53,176 nucleotides of DNA. It comes from Crickella sp963642455 (GTDB lineage: Bacteria; Bacillota; Clostridia; Peptostreptococcales; Anaerovoracaceae). Shown here in pieces: positions 1 through 10,100 of this stretch (positions are counted from its first letter, which is position 1; each line of letters opens with the position of its first letter). Position numbers and translations under genes: made by a program. The notes under the pieces are model-generated. The model was given only the letters and a program-made list of their open reading frames with translations. It was not told the origin of the DNA and made no database searches. The stretch spans positions 1-53,176 of the forward strand of contig CAVIGM010000005.1 of the NCBI GenBank assembly GCA_963642455.1, in the 5' to 3' direction.

Positions 1-23
1 AAATTCGCTGAATTAAGTAATGA

Positions 24-56
24 AAGGCCCGCAGCATCAGCTGCGAGCCTTTTTTT
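24..56 (+). terminator. Rho-independent terminator of a gene left of the window
   Basis: A 12-bp stem (24-35 with 40-51, one mismatch) closes an ATCA loop and is followed by a run of seven T. No coding region of this window lies upstream, so it probably ends a gene outside the left edge. Confidence 0.8.
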
Positions 57-263
57 AGTTGCATCGGTTGCATCGGGCGTTGGCTTATGTATAAAAATAG
101 AACAATAAATCCTTATAGCTAAGGCAGAATTTGTTTGCTATTTTCTAAAATATATGTTTGTATAGAGATAGGAACAAGAATTGAGTGTTATAACTTCTTG
201 ATTCTTAGGCTTTAAAATGACAACTGCTTAAGCTTTTGTATTATTTTAAAGAAAGGGGGGAAT

Positions 264-2645
264 ATGATGAGAAGAAAATTAGTTAGCCTCATTTTGACTG
301 CTTTGATGCTTTTTTCCTGCTGCCAGGGTGTTTTTGCAGAGAATTGCACCCATGAATGGAAATGGACGTATTCAACGGAGTACAACATGGATATGCAGGT
401 GTGTTCAAAATGCGGAGCAAAGGGCACCAGTTTAATTGCTTGTAACAAAGACAGCGAGACCAGTTGCGAAGCGATTGGGCCATGCATTCGCTGCGGAAGG
501 ACACTTCCGGCTGGAAGACACCTTTATCCTTCCGGAAATGAGCTTACAGAATACACCTGGAGTGTAGATGCCGCTAAATGCACTGCGAAGAGAGAATGCG
601 TGAAGTGTTTTCATGTAGACACTGCTGAGGGCACAGTTGAGCAAACTTCATCCACTGCTGCCACCCTAACAGAATATGGCACATTAACCTACACTGCCAC
701 CTTCAGCGTGGACTGGGCTAGAACCCAAACAAAAACCATTACAAATGGGGAGGATCCCCCAAAAGTAAGCCAGCACAAGTCCGGACATGGGGTGAGTTTT
801 AGAACAGTCTGGGCAACTGACTATTCCAGCTGCACCGCCCAAAAGTGGTGTCATGACTGCGGAGGCGTGGTGGAAACAGACAATGCCACTATAACCCGTA
901 CCATAACTACCCAACCTACCTGCACCACCGACGGACTTTGCGACTTAACCGCCAGCTTTACTAAATCTTGGGCACTGGATATGACCAGCGTTAGGAAAAA
1001 CATAAAAGTTAATGCCCTTGGCCACTCCCTGAAGGAAGTGGAGGAGGACGGGCAATATTATTACAAATGCGAAAGAGAGGGATGTGATTATCAAACCGCA
1101 AAGAGCGCAGCTTCTCAAAGCATTGTGATAACAGGGGAAGATAAGGTTTGCAAAAGCTCAAACTACACCTTCACTGTAAGCTGCCCCGCTGGCTATGAGC
1201 CTACAGCAACATTTGCATTTGCAAAGAGCGGCGATGGAGTTGAATTAACCAAAAGCGGAGAGGTTTACACCGGAAGCATATCATCAAGCGGTTTCACGTA
1301 TGTGGATGATGATGAAAGCTTCAAGCTGGAGGTTTATTATAGCCTGGCAGACGGCACCAAAATTGCAGCACAGAAAAATGTGTTGGTTCTGGCTGAGCAC
1401 AGCTATGGCGAGGCTACCTGCACAGAGCCGAAGGTTTGCAGTTTGTGCGATTATAGGGATGAAGGAAGCGAGCTTGGGCACCTTTGGAATGATACAACCT
1501 ATGAGTGGAAAGAAGAATACGACGAAGAGGAAGGCGATGATGTGTTAACCTGCACCGCCACCAGGGTTTGCAAAAGAAATTCTAAGCATGTGGAAACAGC
1601 CAAAGCCACGATAAGCAGCAGCGAAACCACCGCTGCCACATGCACTACAGATGGAGTAAGAACCTATACCGCTACTTTCGATGTGGATTGGGCAACGACA
1701 CGAACCAAAACAGAGCCTATTGAAAAGCTGGGCCATGATTTTGAAGCAGAAGAGGATAAAAACACCAAGGAATATTGGAAGAAATGCACAAGAGAAGGCT
1801 GCGGATACATAAGCGAAAGAAAGAGCATTCCAGATATTGAAATTATAGGAAGCGACAAAGTATGTAATGATGTGGACTATACTTTCAGCTTTACTCCTCC
1901 AAAAGGCTATGAAAAAAACACGGTGGAAGCCATTAGGTTCATTGCATATAATGACTATTTCTTAGTTCCACCTGAATATGTGAATTTGGTTAAGGATGCA
2001 AACGGAACCTACAAAGGCATAGTGAATGCTGATTATTATCGTTATATAAGTGCGATATCTTATTTGGGGGGTGATGAAATTTCAGGATTTTACATTTCAC
2101 TGTGGTTGTTCTTGGATGAAGATACGAACTATTATGCTGGTGACAATAAAGTTGTGAATGTAGTCGAGCATGATTACAGCGTTGAAGCCACTTGCAAGAG
2201 TGCACCAAGCTGCAGTAATTGCGGGAAGGAAGTCGAAAACGGAGAGCGTAATCCTAATAATCACAGCAATTTGCAGTATCTACCAGCAAAGGAAGCCACC
2301 ACTAAGGAAGAGGGCAACCTTGAATGTTGGTATTGTGACGGCTGTGGCAAATATTACACCATAGGAAAGGCTGCGGATGAAAGCGAAGTGGAAGGCGAAG
2401 TGGAAGGCGAAGATGAAAACGAAGTGAAAAGGGAAGTGAAAAGGGAAGATGTTATAATTCCGAAGCTCCCAGCTGATGAAAACAAGTCGGATTCTATCTC
2501 TAACTCTACATCTGCTTCTAAATCAAATTCTAACTCTCCTGCAACATCAGATGACAGCGATCTTGCAGGCTGGCTAGCCTTAATGGCAGTCGGCGCGGCT
2601 TTGAGCGTAGTAATAGAAAAGAAGAAGAAATGCGTAAATAAATAG
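264..2645 (+). CDS. Secreted Cys-rich repeat protein with C-terminal membrane anchor
   Basis: Function unknown; 793 aa. Residues 1-25 look like a signal peptide (basic MMRRK, hydrophobic core, FAEN end). The body alternates zinc-ribbon-like knuckles with CxxC pairs (QVCSKCG, RECVKCF, KWCHDCG, KVCSLCD, SCSNCGK, CDGCGKY) and beta-rich units with the pattern TYTATFxVDWA (near residues 138 and 466, a weaker one near 225). These units usually end in LGHxx or VEHDY. An acidic E/V/K tract (about 707-730) and a Ser/Asn-rich spacer lead to SPATSDD, a hydrophobic segment and KKKK. That tail resembles a degenerate SPxTGD-type sortase signal, so wall or membrane attachment is inferred. The start is preceded by GAAAGGGGGG. 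A possible promoter is ATGACA (217-222), 16 bp, TATTAT (239-244). Monocistronic: flanked by terminators. Not recognised as a named family. Confidence 0.8.
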   Translation: MMRRKLVSLILTALMLFSCCQGVFAENCTHEWKWTYSTEYNMDMQVCSKCGAKGTSLIACNKDSETSCEAIGPCIRCGRTLPAGRHLYPSGNELTEYTWSVDAAKCTAKRECVKCFHVDTAEGTVEQTSSTAATLTEYGTLTYTATFSVDWARTQTKTITNGEDPPKVSQHKSGHGVSFRTVWATDYSSCTAQKWCHDCGGVVETDNATITRTITTQPTCTTDGLCDLTASFTKSWALDMTSVRKNIKVNALGHSLKEVEEDGQYYYKCEREGCDYQTAKSAASQSIVITGEDKVCKSSNYTFTVSCPAGYEPTATFAFAKSGDGVELTKSGEVYTGSISSSGFTYVDDDESFKLEVYYSLADGTKIAAQKNVLVLAEHSYGEATCTEPKVCSLCDYRDEGSELGHLWNDTTYEWKEEYDEEEGDDVLTCTATRVCKRNSKHVETAKATISSSETTAATCTTDGVRTYTATFDVDWATTRTKTEPIEKLGHDFEAEEDKNTKEYWKKCTREGCGYISERKSIPDIEIIGSDKVCNDVDYTFSFTPPKGYEKNTVEAIRFIAYNDYFLVPPEYVNLVKDANGTYKGIVNADYYRYISAISYLGGDEISGFYISLWLFLDEDTNYYAGDNKVVNVVEHDYSVEATCKSAPSCSNCGKEVENGERNPNNHSNLQYLPAKEATTKEEGNLECWYCDGCGKYYTIGKAADESEVEGEVEGEDENEVKREVKREDVIIPKLPADENKSDSISNSTSASKSNSNSPATSDDSDLAGWLALMAVGAALSVVIEKKKKCVNK

Positions 2646-2691
2646 CTTAAAGCGCTACCAAGCTTCCATAAGAAGCTTTGATTACCCGCCA

Positions 2692-2718
2692 AAAAGCCGC
2701 CTTAGTGGCGGCTTTTGC
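2692..2718. terminator. Bidirectional terminator between the surface protein and pyrB
   Basis: A perfect 10-bp stem, AAAAGCCGCC (2692-2701) with GGCGGCTTTT (2707-2716), loop TTAGT. The T/A runs on both flanks let it serve the plus-strand gene ending at 2645 and the minus-strand pyr operon ending at 2793. Confidence 0.85.
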
Positions 2719-2792
2719 TTTACTTATTAAGGCGACACTCGAGTGCTAAAGTGATTCCTCGAGCGTTAAAAATATCCATCAAGCATTAAAAA

Positions 2793-3869
2793 TTATCCTT
2801 CAAGGGCGGCTTCGCAATATATGCATCTGTAGCTGCCATCGCCTGTGAGCTTGAATTCGTGGTGAATACCGTTCTCGCAAGATGTGATGCAGCGAGGATT
2901 CTTGCACTTGCCCTCGATTATCGGAAGCGACGGCTCTGTATACCAATAGGATTTAGGCATTTCGAACAGGAGCTTGAGAATGAGAGCCATGCGCATATAT
3001 TTGCCATTCAAGGCTTGCTTGAAATAGCAGGCTCTCGGATCGCTGTCGACCTCGGGGCTTATTTCGTTAACCCTTGGAAGAGGATGCAGAATCTTCATCT
3101 GTCTATCTGCATTTGCAAGAAGCTCGGGCGTCAAGATATATGCATCCTTGAGCCTTTCGTATTCTGCCTTGTTGTCGAAGCGCTCGCCCTGAATTCTCGT
3201 CATATATAAAACGTCAAGCACAGGAATTGCTTCCTTGAGGCTGAAGGTCTCCACATAAGGAATGCCGCTGGCATTAAGAACATCGTCCTTGATATATCTC
3301 GGTAGTCTAAGCTCCGGCGGCGAGATAAGCACGAATCTGATACCCTCGTATCTTGACAAAGCATTAATTAGCGAGTGCACAGTTCTACCGTATTTGAGGT
3401 CTCCGCATATTCCTATCGTCAGATTATTGAGCCTTTTCTTCTCTCTATAGATTGTAAAAAGGTCTGCGAGCGTCTGTGTTGGATGGCAGTGGCCACCGTC
3501 TCCGGCATTGATGACAGGAGTCGATGTGCTGTTAGCTGCAACAAGAGCCGCACCCTCTTTTGGATGCCTAATTGCGATTATGTCCGCATAGCAACTTAGA
3601 ATCCTTGCCGTATCTGCAACGGACTCGCCTTTTGCGGCTGAAGAATTACCTGCGTCAGCCACAGACAGAACATTCCCTCCAAGTTCGAGCATGGCGGCTT
3701 CGAAGCTCAGGCGCGTTCTTGTCGAAGGCTCATAGAAAAGTGTCGCAAGCTTCTTGCCCTTGCAGCGCTCGGAGTATTTGGCTGGGTTAGCGATAATGTC
3801 CTCGGCTGTTGCGATAAGCTCTTCAATTTCACTTATATCAAAATCTTTGATGTCTATCAGACTGCTCAT
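2793..3869 (-). CDS. pyrB: Aspartate carbamoyltransferase with fused PyrI-type zinc domain
   Basis: Joins carbamoyl phosphate and L-aspartate to carbamoyl aspartate, the committed step of UMP synthesis. Catalytic-chain landmarks: STRTR (49-53) for carbamoyl phosphate, HPTQTLADL (129-137), and LHPLPR (261-266) of the 240s loop. The catalytic chain normally ends near residue 305-310. Here about 45 more residues follow, with C322-x4-C327 and C349-x2-C352 around KCKNPRCIT and RCIYCE. This is the pattern of the zinc domain at the C-terminus of the regulatory chain PyrI, without the nucleotide-binding allosteric domain. It is the last gene of the pyr operon, 21 bp after pyrE, with AAGGAG before the ATG. 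The fused tail may stabilise the trimer or its assembly; CTP/ATP control through a PyrI domain is probably absent (inference). Confidence 0.95.
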   Translation of the reverse strand: MSSLIDIKDFDISEIEELIATAEDIIANPAKYSERCKGKKLATLFYEPSTRTRLSFEAAMLELGGNVLSVADAGNSSAAKGESVADTARILSCYADIIAIRHPKEGAALVAANSTSTPVINAGDGGHCHPTQTLADLFTIYREKKRLNNLTIGICGDLKYGRTVHSLINALSRYEGIRFVLISPPELRLPRYIKDDVLNASGIPYVETFSLKEAIPVLDVLYMTRIQGERFDNKAEYERLKDAYILTPELLANADRQMKILHPLPRVNEISPEVDSDPRACYFKQALNGKYMRMALILKLLFEMPKSYWYTEPSLPIIEGKCKNPRCITSCENGIHHEFKLTGDGSYRCIYCEAALEG

Positions 3870-3890
3870 TTAGTCTCCTTGTCTTCTCAT

Positions 3891-4526
3891 TTATTTAATC
3901 CAGGATTCGTCCGACGGATTGTCGCGGAAGGCGAGAACTCTGTCAAGATCCTCCTTTGCGATATAGCCTTCGTCGGCTGCAACCTTAGCGATTACATCGA
4001 AATTTGTCAGAGAGTGGTTCTCAACGGATGCTTCGCTGAGGCGGCTCTTAGCCTTGGCAAGTCCGTAGGTAAAAATCGAAGCTATGCCAAGAACCTCGGC
4101 TCCTGCTTCGCGAAGCGCTTCGACAACCTCGATAACGCTGCCACCTGTGGAAATGAGATCCTCCACCACAACAACCTTCTGCCCTGGAAGAAGTCTTCCC
4201 TCGATTCTGTTTTGTCTGCCGTGGTCTTTTGCGCTTGAACGAACGTAGCCCATTGGAAGCCCTAAGATGTGGCCTGTTATTGCGGCATGTGCGATTCCCG
4301 CAGTTGAAGTTCCCATAAGAACCTCAGCCTCCGGATAGTATTCTTTGATGATTTCTGCGAGGCCGTTCTCGACGTCGGTTCTTATCTTGACGTCAGTGAG
4401 CGTGAGCCTGTTGTCTGTGTAGACAGGGCTCTTGATTCCGCTTGCCCATGTAAAAGGTTCGTGTGGGCGGAAGAATACGGCTTCGATTGAAAGCAGGTCT
4501 TTGGCGATTAGTGTTTCTCTATTCAT
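3891..4526 (-). CDS. pyrE: Orotate phosphoribosyltransferase
   Basis: Transfers the phosphoribosyl group of PRPP to orotate, giving OMP. At 211 aa it has the usual length. The PRPP-binding motif VVVVEDLISTGGS is at residues 118-130. The flexible-loop region SSAKDHGRQNRIEG (97-110) keeps the Lys, His and Arg residues expected of the family. It sits between pyrF (87 bp upstream) and pyrB (21 bp downstream). AGGAAA precedes the ATG. Confidence 0.96.
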   Translation of the reverse strand: MNRETLIAKDLLSIEAVFFRPHEPFTWASGIKSPVYTDNRLTLTDVKIRTDVENGLAEIIKEYYPEAEVLMGTSTAGIAHAAITGHILGLPMGYVRSSAKDHGRQNRIEGRLLPGQKVVVVEDLISTGGSVIEVVEALREAGAEVLGIASIFTYGLAKAKSRLSEASVENHSLTNFDVIAKVAADEGYIAKEDLDRVLAFRDNPSDESWIK

Positions 4527-4613
4527 GTCTTAATTTCCTGTTCTTCGTGATGATTTAATTATTAGATTGCCGCGGTATCTGATTGCTGAATCGCGCGATA
4601 TCGCCTTGCGCGC

Positions 4614-5339
4614 TTAGCCGAGGAATTCCTTGACGAAGCGGTCGTAAGCTGCAACGGGATCCTCAACCTTTGTGATAGGTCTTCCGACAACGATATAGTC
4701 TGAGCCGGCAGCCCTTGCCTGCGCTGGTGTCATCACGCGCTTCTGGTCGCCTCTCTCATCGCCTTCGAGTCTGATGCCCGGTGTGATAGTGATGAAGGAA
4801 TCGCCGCATATAGCATGAATCTTCTCGACCTCGTGAGCTGAACATACAACCCCATCGAGGTTTGACATTTTTGCATTAAGAGCATAATGCATGCATACAT
4901 CCTTGATAGGCGCTTCAATCATAAGCTCCTCCTCGAGCGTCGTCTGGTCTGTCGAGGTGAGCTGCGTTACCGCAACGATTAGAGGCCTTGATGCGCCCGA
5001 GAAATCGCAACCCATAGACATTGATGCCGTGTTGAGACCCTCGTAAGCCGCCTGCATCATTTTCCTTGAGCCTGCAGCGTGCACGTTGACGATATCAACA
5101 TCGAGTCTTGCGAGAACAGCCATGGCTCTTCTGACAGTATTAGGTATATCGTGGACCTTAAGGTCGAGGAAAATCTTGTGTCCGCGTTCCTTGAGTTGCT
5201 CGACGATGGAAGGGCCCTCTGCGTAGAAAAGCTCCATGCCGATCTTTACAAAAGGTCTGCGGTCCCCGAATTTCTCGAGAAAAGCAAGGGTCTCCTCGGC
5301 AGATCCGAAATCACATGCGATTATTACATCTTTAGCCAT
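4614..5339 (-). CDS. pyrF: Orotidine 5'-phosphate decarboxylase
   Basis: Decarboxylates OMP to UMP, the last step of the de novo pathway. It is 241 aa, the group-1 size. The catalytic signature is FLDLKVHDIPNT, with D59, K61 and D64 completing the tetrad with K32. The C-terminal phosphate-binding segment reads GSDYIVVGRPI. An AAAGGAG ribosome-binding site lies 8 bp before the ATG. It is 54 bp downstream of pyrD and continues the operon toward pyrE. Confidence 0.96.
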   Translation of the reverse strand: MAKDVIIACDFGSAEETLAFLEKFGDRRPFVKIGMELFYAEGPSIVEQLKERGHKIFLDLKVHDIPNTVRRAMAVLARLDVDIVNVHAAGSRKMMQAAYEGLNTASMSMGCDFSGASRPLIVAVTQLTSTDQTTLEEELMIEAPIKDVCMHYALNAKMSNLDGVVCSAHEVEKIHAICGDSFITITPGIRLEGDERGDQKRVMTPAQARAAGSDYIVVGRPITKVEDPVAAYDRFVKEFLG

Positions 5340-5393
5340 ATCAAGTCTCCTTTCTTATATGCTTAGCTCTGTTCTAAGCTCAAATGTTTAAGT

Positions 5394-6350
5394 TCAAATT
5401 ATGTTCAAATCGGTAATCCCATATTTCTCCATTGCAGACGGAAGCTCGTCGATGATTGTCTTGCAAGCGAAAGGGTCCACAAGATTGGCCGCGCCGACCT
5501 CGACTGCGGTAGCTCCCGCCATCATCATTTCGAGAACATCCTCGGCACTTGAGATGCCGCCCATTCCGATTATAGGAATATCTACGGCATTTGCAGCCTG
5601 ATATACACAGCGAAGTGCAACAGGGAAAATCGCAGGCCCCGAGTAGCCACCCGTAACATTGGCGAGAAGAGGTTTTCTTGTCTTCAGATTGAACCTCATT
5701 CCAAGCAGGGTATTGATAAGGCTAAGCCCGTCCGCGCCTGCCTGCTCGCAAGCCTTCGCAATAGAAGCGATGTCTGTGACATTAGGCGTAAGCTTGATTA
5801 TAACAGGCTTAGTTGTCACCGCCTTTACGGCCTCAGTAACAGATGCCGCAGCCTTAGGATCGGTGCCGAAGCTCATTCCGCCACCATGAACATTAGGGCA
5901 GCTTATATTGACCTCGAGCCAGCCAATCTGAGGGATTGCATCAAGCCTTCTTGCTACCTCGACATATTCATCGATGGCAAAGCCGCTGATGTTCGCCATT
6001 ATAGGCTTATCGAAGACCTTGCTAAGCTTGGGAAGTTCTTCTCTAATTACTGCGTCAACACCAGGATTCTGAAGACCTACGGCATTTAGCATGCCGGAAG
6101 GACATTCGGCAATTCGAGGTGTATCATTTCCGAAGCGAGGCTCTAAGGTTGTGCCTTTGAAGCTTAGGCTTCCGAGGCAGTTGATGTCATATAGCTCAGC
6201 GAATTCATAGCCGTAGCCGAAGGTTCCCGATGCTGCGATGACAGGATTGTCAAGCTCGATTCCGCAAAGGGTAATTCGTGTATTCAGTTCATTCGACATA
6301 GCCGATGCATTCTGCGTATTCAAATTTGACGCCTTGCTCATATCTACCAT
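5394..6350 (-). CDS. pyrD: Dihydroorotate dehydrogenase B, catalytic subunit
   Basis: Oxidises dihydroorotate to orotate with FMN; electrons pass through PyrK to NAD+. The class 1B loop NISCPNVHGGGMSFG carries the active-site Cys. KLTPNVTDI and GMGGISSAEDV are FMN/phosphate-binding segments. The frame is open further upstream, but the ATG at 6350 has AAGGAGG eight bases before it and gives 318 aa, normal for the family. The preceding in-frame Met codons lie inside pyrK and have no such site. With this start it overlaps the end of pyrK by 7 bp, so the two subunits are probably translationally coupled. The first ~17 residues (MVDMSKASNLNTQNASA) are an extra polar N-terminus; the Met at 6299 would remove it. 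Confidence 0.93.
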   Translation of the reverse strand: MVDMSKASNLNTQNASAMSNELNTRITLCGIELDNPVIAASGTFGYGYEFAELYDINCLGSLSFKGTTLEPRFGNDTPRIAECPSGMLNAVGLQNPGVDAVIREELPKLSKVFDKPIMANISGFAIDEYVEVARRLDAIPQIGWLEVNISCPNVHGGGMSFGTDPKAAASVTEAVKAVTTKPVIIKLTPNVTDIASIAKACEQAGADGLSLINTLLGMRFNLKTRKPLLANVTGGYSGPAIFPVALRCVYQAANAVDIPIIGMGGISSAEDVLEMMMAGATAVEVGAANLVDPFACKTIIDELPSAMEKYGITDLNII

Positions 6351-7111
6351 AGCAAATCCTCCTTGCGAAGAACTGGGCCATCCTTGCAAATTCTCTTGTT
6401 GCCCGTGACTGTTTTGCATGAGCATCCCATGCAAGCACCGAAGCCGCAGCCCATTCTTTCCTCGAAGCTCATCTGGCCATCGGTATTTGTTTTCTCGTAA
6501 ACAGCCTTGAGCATAGGCTCAGGCCCGCAGCTGCAGAAATACGAATAGTCCGCAGGGAGTATGTCGGTTACGAAGCCCTTTGTACCAAAGCTTCCGTCGG
6601 CCGTTGCGATTCGAACTTCGACTTCGGCTTGAGTTCCGACTTCCGTTCCAACTTCAGCGCCGAGAGCTTTGAATTCATCGACGAAGAAGACCTCATCCTT
6701 TGTATTGTAGCCAAGGCAAATGCAAATCTTGCGACCTTCGGCAAGAAGCTTCTTGGCGAGGTAATACATTGGCGGAATTCCGACACCGCCGCCGAGAAGA
6801 AGCACAGTACCGTCCGGAATGATGTCGAGGTCATAGCCGTTGCCAAGCCCTGTGAGAACATCGAGAGTCTTGCCGACAGGATATTCGGTCATCTGCTCTG
6901 TTCCATGCCCGAGGACTTTATAAATAATGGTGACGGAATCCTCGCTAAGGTCGCATACCGAAATAGGCCGCCTCAGGTAAAGGCCATCAAGCTTGATGTT
7001 GATGAATTTGCCAGGCGCTGTAATCGCGCTTACATCGCCGCTAAGCTTCATAAGATAGATGCCGCGAGCGAGCTTCCTATTCTCTGTAATTGTCAAATAT
7101 ACTTGCTTCAT
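6344..7111 (-). CDS. pyrK: Dihydroorotate dehydrogenase B, electron-transfer subunit
   Basis: FAD and [2Fe-2S] protein that passes electrons from PyrD to NAD+. The ferredoxin-reductase fold shows RRPISVCDL (FAD) and LLLGGGVGIPPMYYLAK (nucleotide). The cluster cysteines lie in MGCGFGACMGCSCK plus a later Cys in RICKDG. The chosen ATG at 7111 gives 255 aa (MKQVYLTI...) and lies 7 bp after the carB stop. The frame runs 26 codons further up, but those residues lie inside carB and are unlike the family. The ribosome-binding site is weak (AGAAGAC), which fits coupling to carB translation. Confidence 0.94.
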   Translation of the reverse strand: MKQVYLTITENRKLARGIYLMKLSGDVSAITAPGKFINIKLDGLYLRRPISVCDLSEDSVTIIYKVLGHGTEQMTEYPVGKTLDVLTGLGNGYDLDIIPDGTVLLLGGGVGIPPMYYLAKKLLAEGRKICICLGYNTKDEVFFVDEFKALGAEVGTEVGTQAEVEVRIATADGSFGTKGFVTDILPADYSYFCSCGPEPMLKAVYEKTNTDGQMSFEERMGCGFGACMGCSCKTVTGNKRICKDGPVLRKEDLLW

Positions 7112-7118
7112 TTGTCTT

Positions 7119-10100
7119 CTAAGCGTCGATTGTTGAAATCGTAAGTGTCGTCTCTTCGAGCACGTCGAGAAGAACGCTGACCGTATCAAGCGAGGTGAAG
7201 ATGGTTGCGTTATTCTCAGTTGCGCACTGACGAATTATATGTCCGTCGCTCTCTTGATTGTTGTCGCCGAGATTTCTTGTATTCAGAATATACGCAATCT
7301 GTCCGCTTCTAATTCTGTCGAGAATTTCCGAGCTTCCGTCGCTGATCTTGGCAAGAACTCTCGTTCTGATGCCGTTTTCCTTGAGGAAGCGCGCCGTTCC
7401 TTCGGTTGCCTCAATATTGAATCCGAGATTATAGAATCTTCTAATCAGTGGCAGAGCCTCCTGCTTATCCGAGCCTGCAAGAGTTGCAAAGACCGTTCCG
7501 TAATTCTTCATCTTGGTGCCTGCCGCCTGCAGTGCCTTATACAGAGCACGGTTCAGCTTGTTGTCGTAGCCGATAGCCTCTCCTGTCGACTTCATCTCAG
7601 GCGAGAGATACGCATCAAGCCCCTTAATCTTGTTGAACGAGAAAACAGGCGCTTTTACATAATAGCGAGGCTTCTCTGCAGGATAAAGGTCGAAAATTCC
7701 CTGTTCCTTGAGTGTCTTGCCGAGGATAACATCAGTTGCTATGTCAGCAAGCGAGTAACCTGTCGCCTTCGAAAGGAAAGGAACCGTTCTCGAAGAACGT
7801 GGGTTAACTTCGATTATATATACCTTGTCCTCTGAATCAACGATGAACTGAATATTGTAAAGTCCAATGATTCCGATTCCAAGGCCAAGCTTCTTAGCAT
7901 ATTGCAAAATGATGCCTTTAACCTTGTCGCTCACGCTGAAGGTAGGATATACGCTAATAGAGTCACCAGAGTGCACGCCGGTTCTTTCGACAAGCTCCAT
8001 GATGCCAGGAACGAATACATCTCTTCCGTCACAGATAGCATCAACCTCAAGCTCTTTGCCTTGAATATATTTGTCAACAAGAACAGGCTTGTCTATGTCG
8101 ATTTCTACGGCCGTCTTAAGATAGTGTCTTAGCTGGCCCTCGTTAACTACAATCTGCATAGCTCTTCCGCCGAGCACGAAGGAAGGTCTTACAAGAACGG
8201 GATAGCCAATCTCATTTGCGGCTGCAACACCGTCCTCGATATTGGTAACGGCCTTGCCCTTAGGCTGTGGAATTCCAAGCTCGATAAGAAGCTTCTCGAA
8301 GGCGTCTCTATTCTCGGCTTTCTCGATGGCCTCGCAATCTGTGCCTATGATTTTGACACCCCTTTCCATAAGAGGCTGGGCGAGATTGATGGCTGTCTGG
8401 CCGCCGAGCGATGCAACAACACCAATAGGCTTCTCGTAGTCGATAATTGCCATTACATTCTCAACTGTCAGAGGCTCGAAGTAGAGCTTGTCACCCGTCG
8501 TATAGTCTGTCGAAACAGTCTCAGGATTGTTATTTATGATAATTGCCTCATAGCCGGCACGCTTGATAGTCTGAACGGCATGTACGGTTGAATAGTCGAA
8601 TTCAACACCCTGGCCGATTCTGATAGGGCCCGCACCGAGAACGATGATTTTCTTCTTATCTGTGAGCCTTGAGTCGTTCTTTGAATAATAGGAAGAATAA
8701 AGATAAGCAATATATGCACCTGTATGGAGGGTATCTACCATTCTGAATACAGGCAGTATTCCGTACTTCTTCCTCATCTGATATACATCGACTTCAGTCA
8801 GATTCCAGAGCTTAGCGATGTACGAGTCACCAAAGCCCATGAGCTTAGCGGCATGAAGGACCTTAAGCGAATTTATATTCTGCTTAAGAAGCACTTCCAT
8901 CTGAGCGATTCGCTTGAAGGCCTCAAGGAAAAGTGGCGTAATCATCGTGAGCTTGTGAAGGTCAGCAATAGAAATGCCTCTTCTCAGGAGCTCCATTATT
9001 GCATAGATATTATCGTCTCTGAATTCTCTAACATAATCGGCGAGAGCTGTCGTCTCGAACTTGTCGAATTTGGCAAGGTGGAGGTGGTCAGTTCCAATCT
9101 CAAGAGAGCGGACCGATTTGAGAATACATTCTTCGAGGCAGGAGCCTATGCCCATAACCTCGCCTGTAGCCTTCATCTGAGTTCCGAGAACGTTCGATGC
9201 ATCCTCGAATTTGTCGAATGGGAAGCGAGGGAATTTAGCAACTACATAATCAAGCGAAGGCTCAATCGCTGCAGTTCCGCCTGCAACAGGAATTTCCTCA
9301 AGACTCATGCCGACAGCAATCTTTGCGGTAACTCTTGCAATAGGATAGCCGCTTGCCTTAGAAGCGAGTGCCGATGAACGGGAAACTCTTGGGTTAACCT
9401 CGATAAGGAAGTATTCACTTGAATATGGATTAAGAGCGAACTGAACATTGCAGCCGCCTTCAATCTTGAGCTCACGGATAATCTTAATTGCACTGTCGTT
9501 GAGCATCTTCATATCCTCGTCCGAGAGGGAAAGGATAGGCGCTACAACAATGGAGTCGCCTGTATGAACTCCGACAGGGTCGACATTCTCCATGCCGCAG
9601 ATTGTAATGGCTTTGTCGTTGCTGTCGCGCATTACCTCGAATTCGATTTCTTTATAGCCCTTTACGCTTTTCTCAACAAGAACCTGACCAACAGGAGAAA
9701 GGTTGAAGGCCTTGGTTCCTATGTCTACAAGTTCAGCCTCGTTATATGCGAAGCCGCCGCCTGTTCCGCCAAGTGTAAAAGCAGGTCTTAGGACAACAGG
9801 GTAGCCGATGTCGAGAGCAGCTCTCTTGGCCTCTTCAAGATTGTAGGTAATCTCTGATGGAATTACAGGCTCGCCGATTGACTGGCACATTTCCTTGAAA
9901 AGTTCTCTGTCCTCGGCCTTTTCGATGGACTCGCTTGAAGTTCCAAGAAGAATGGTTCCGCATTCGTCGAGAACGCCTTTCTTCTGAAGCTGCATCGCAA
10001 GGTTAAGACCGGTCTGACCGCCGATGCCTGGCACGATGGCGTCAGGTCTCTCGTAGCGGAGAATTTTGGCAATATATTCAAGAGTCAGAGGCTCCATATA

